The notes under the pieces: generated by a model
What the model was told of the DNA's origin: nothing
Database searches by the model: none
The model's input: only the letters and a program-made list of their open reading frames with translations
Part shown: piece by piece, positions 34,055 through 36,571 of the stretch
Position numbering within the stretch: position 1 is the stretch's first letter
Layout: every line of letters starts with the position of its first letter
NCBI GenBank assembly: GCA_000697335.1
Contig: JNEM01011120.1
Location: 1-36,571, forward strand
Direction: 5' to 3'
Origin: Conidiobolus incongruus B7586
Taxonomy: Eukaryota > Entomophthoromycota > Entomophthoromycetes > Entomophthorales > Conidiobolaceae
DNA length: 36,571 nucleotides
Translations under genes and position numbers: made by a program

Positions 34055-36571
34055 ATGGGAAAGAAAACAGCATTAAAAAGGCTTAGAGAGGCTGAAAGCC
34101 AATCTATCAGAACTAAAAAATCAAATTCTAAGGGTGGTGGTTTAAGTCGTAAACAAAGGCAACAGTTAGAGGATTACGGTACTTTGGACGCACTAGACGC
34201 TCAATTCAACGAAAATGGGGAAGAAGGTATTGAAGCTGCTGATGAGTAATTTTATTAAATTTAATTTTTTAAATTATATATATATATATATATTAATTAT
34301 ATTTAATTGTAGAAAATCTTGGACTTTTAACTCTAAAGGAGAATTAATCGAATCTACTGAAAACGATTTACCTAATTTAAACAAAATTGAAACTGAATCC
34401 AATAGCAAAAAATACGAAAATTTGCCTATTATAAACTCCTCATCATCCTTACTCAATCCTTTAGACTCTCTCAATTCTAAATTAAATCCTAGTAATAAGA
34501 ATAAATCCAGTTTGAATAAACTGTTGGGTCAGTTTAAGAGGAATTCTAAGAGATCTATTTTGAATCTTCCAGAGAAAGCTAAAGTAACTCAGGTTAAGAA
34601 AGAGAGAGAAATTGGTCAGAATGAAAAAATTAAGAAGGATAAGAAGGTTGAAAAGGTTCAAATCACTGAGGAATTTATTGATCATATGAATGATGACTCT
34701 TTAACCAAACCACTCAACACTGAAGCTAATGGAAATGGTGATGACTTTGAAGATGCTAAGGAAGAGGAAGAAGATATGGAAACTGACGACGAAAATGACA
34801 AAACTGTTAATGTCAAGGGAGATGATTGTTTTTTCAAACACTTTGGTGATAATAGCTATGGTGTAGAACATTTAGAAGTTTTATCAGATTTATCAAAACA
34901 GAAGAAATGGAAAACGGATACAATTGAAAGCGATTTACAAGACCAATATGGAAAAATTGTGAGGTTATCAGTTGAAGAAGAGCAATTCAATATTCCTTTC
35001 GATTCAACTAGCTATAAATCTTTTAAAACTTTGGATCAATGGTCCGTCAGATATAAAATTCAAGAAGGATGGAGAAAGGCAAATAAAGCTTTGTTAGAAG
35101 GTAAATATTGGTTTTAATAATATCAAAAAAATATTAATGTGATTGTTAGAAAATGGATTGGACCCCAACGAAAACTTATTTACGCCATTCCAAGCTCAAC
35201 TTTTCAACCAACTCAGCCAATATCAAGATGTACTTTATCCCCATAGAACCATTGATAACACTCCTGAAATCCGTTCAACATATCTGCTTCATGCTTTAAA
35301 CCACGCAATCAAGTATATAGTTATTTTTATTTCTAATAATAATAATATATACTAATATTTGAATAGAGTGAGAAAAGAAATTACCAACAACAATTCTCAA
35401 TTAATTATGGCAAGAAAAGAAGGCAAACCATTGGAGTAATTATAATTTAATATAAATTAAAAAATATCTCAATTAATATGATTATATAGTGATGTACGAG
35501 ATGGTAGTTACGTTCGTCCCAAAGTATTAATTTTAGTCCCTTTCAGATCTGTAGCTTATAAAATCGTTAGATTCTTTATGGATATTATCGGTGCTGAAGT
35601 TGTAAGTTATAAATTATTTTAAAGTATTAATTATTAATTAAATTATAATATTAGGAAAATAAAAATAGATTTATTTCAGAATTTTATTTAGCTCCTGAAG
35701 AAGATAAAATTAATAAGAATAAACCAGGTATATTTTATAATTTATTTATTTCTATACAGATTTATTAATTTTATGATTTAGCTGATTTTATTGAAGCTTT
35801 CAGTGGTCACAATGACGATTGCTTTAGATTGGGTATTAAGTTGACTAAGGGTTCATTGAAACTCTATGCCAATTTCTATGACTCAGATATCCTTGTCGCT
35901 TCCCCATTAGGTTTAAGATTGATTATTGGCGCACCTGGGTAAGTTATTGTATTCTATGTATATAATACAAAAAACTAATTTTGATTTTTAGTGATAAAAA
36001 GAGAGATCATGACTTCTTATCCAGTATTGAAGTATTGTGTATGGATCAAGTCGAACATATGATGATGCAAAATTGGGATCATGTCACCCATATATTTTCT
36101 CACCTCAATTTAATACCTGTGAATCCACACGGATGTGACTTCTCCAGAGTTAAGCAATATGTTTTGAATGACAAGTAAGTTTACAATTCAACACTACTTC
36201 AAATAATTGGTGACTAACATTTATATTAGATTACCAACCCTTAGACAGAATATCTTTTTATCATCTTTCTTATCCCCTGAACTCCTAAATATCTTCAACA
36301 AATATGCTCTGAATATTGCTGGTAAAATCAAATACAAATTGGATTATAAAGATCAATTGGCTAAAGTTAGAACTTCTGTTAAACAGGTAGTTTCAAGATT
36401 CGAATTATCATCAAGTAACATTAACTTAATATATTGTCTTTAGATTTTCCACAAAGTCAGATGTACTAATTTTAAGGATGCTGATGATTTGAGATTCAAA
36501 TACTTCACAGAAACTGTAAGAATGAAATATAGATTTATTTATGTTAACTACGAACTCACTCATTCATTTAG
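34055..36571 (+). CDS. UTP25: U3 snoRNP-associated protein Utp25 (partial, 3' end outside window)
   Basis: Small-subunit processome component needed for 18S pre-rRNA processing in the nucleolus; the animal homologue is called DEF. Ten exons are visible: 34055-34245, 34313-35100, 35150-35312, 35367-35435, 35490-35601, 35655-35727, 35782-35938, 35992-36174, 36230-36386, 36444-36515. They give 655 aa. The next intron (36516-36571) ends in TTTAG at the last base of the window, so an exon follows directly. Yeast Utp25 is about 720 aa, so roughly 70 residues are missing. The N-terminus is Lys-rich ([25 protein letters not shown]). An acidic stretch lies at about 206-232. The helicase-like core has [11 protein letters not shown] (413-423), [24 protein letters not shown] (535-546) and HGCDFSRV (564-571). 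The MDQ motif occupies the DEAD position but is not a functional Walker B, as usual for this family. (TA)n lies in intron 1. Confidence 0.94.

Overview
The window looks like nuclear DNA of an AT-rich fungus. The long coding frames use the standard genetic code. Introns are short (mostly 46-67 nt), with GT..AG ends and a yeast-like (T)ACTAAY branch site just before the acceptor. The gene set is fungal: a Ser3-type phosphoglycerate dehydrogenase, Fab1, Icp55, a Fra2/BOLA2-type BolA protein and Utp25. The strong AT bias, the many introns and the long AT-rich spacers would suit an early-diverging lineage, but I cannot fix the lineage from sequence alone.

Layout. Positions 1-339 (-) hold the 5' end of a D-3-phosphoglycerate dehydrogenase gene. 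Positions 2283-8546 (-) hold FAB1, the PI3P 5-kinase: two exons, 2053 aa, with FYVE, CCT-like and PIPK domains. Positions 10275-12383 (+) hold an 11-exon mitochondrial Xaa-Pro aminopeptidase (ICP55/XPNPEP3 type, 524 aa). Positions 33119-33611 (-) hold a five-exon BolA gene (88 aa). It is divergent from UTP25 (34055 to window end, +), a ribosome biogenesis factor whose last exon or exons lie outside the window.

The middle 19 kb (about 13.3-32.2 kb) is accessory in character. It carries six copies (TE1-TE6) of one small gene encoding a hotdog-fold, 4HBT/thioesterase-like protein of about 205 aa. All derive from one four-exon plan: a 57-codon exon 1, a 52-nt exon 2, an exon 3 of 140-146 nt and an exon 4 of 252 nt, with intron phases 0, 1, 0. 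TE2 (17576-18372, -) and TE4 (23258-24034, -) look intact. TE1 (+), TE3 (-), TE5 (+) and TE6 (-) are pseudogenes at different stages of decay. This appears to be a lineage-specific family under birth-and-death turnover.

Three decayed mariner (Tc1/mariner superfamily) DNA transposons of about 1.25-1.28 kb lie in the same region. One (14319-15588) is inserted in opposite orientation inside another (about 14101-16623). The third (26280-27557) keeps readable terminal inverted repeats and TA target-site copies. Differences between copies are mostly G:C to A:T, often at TpG/CpA, as repeat-directed mutation would leave. A GC-richer island at about 22340-22680 and a 16-bp perfect inverted repeat at 19881-20020 remain unexplained. 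The spacers otherwise show no gene I can support, and I found no rRNA, convincing tRNA or CRISPR array.
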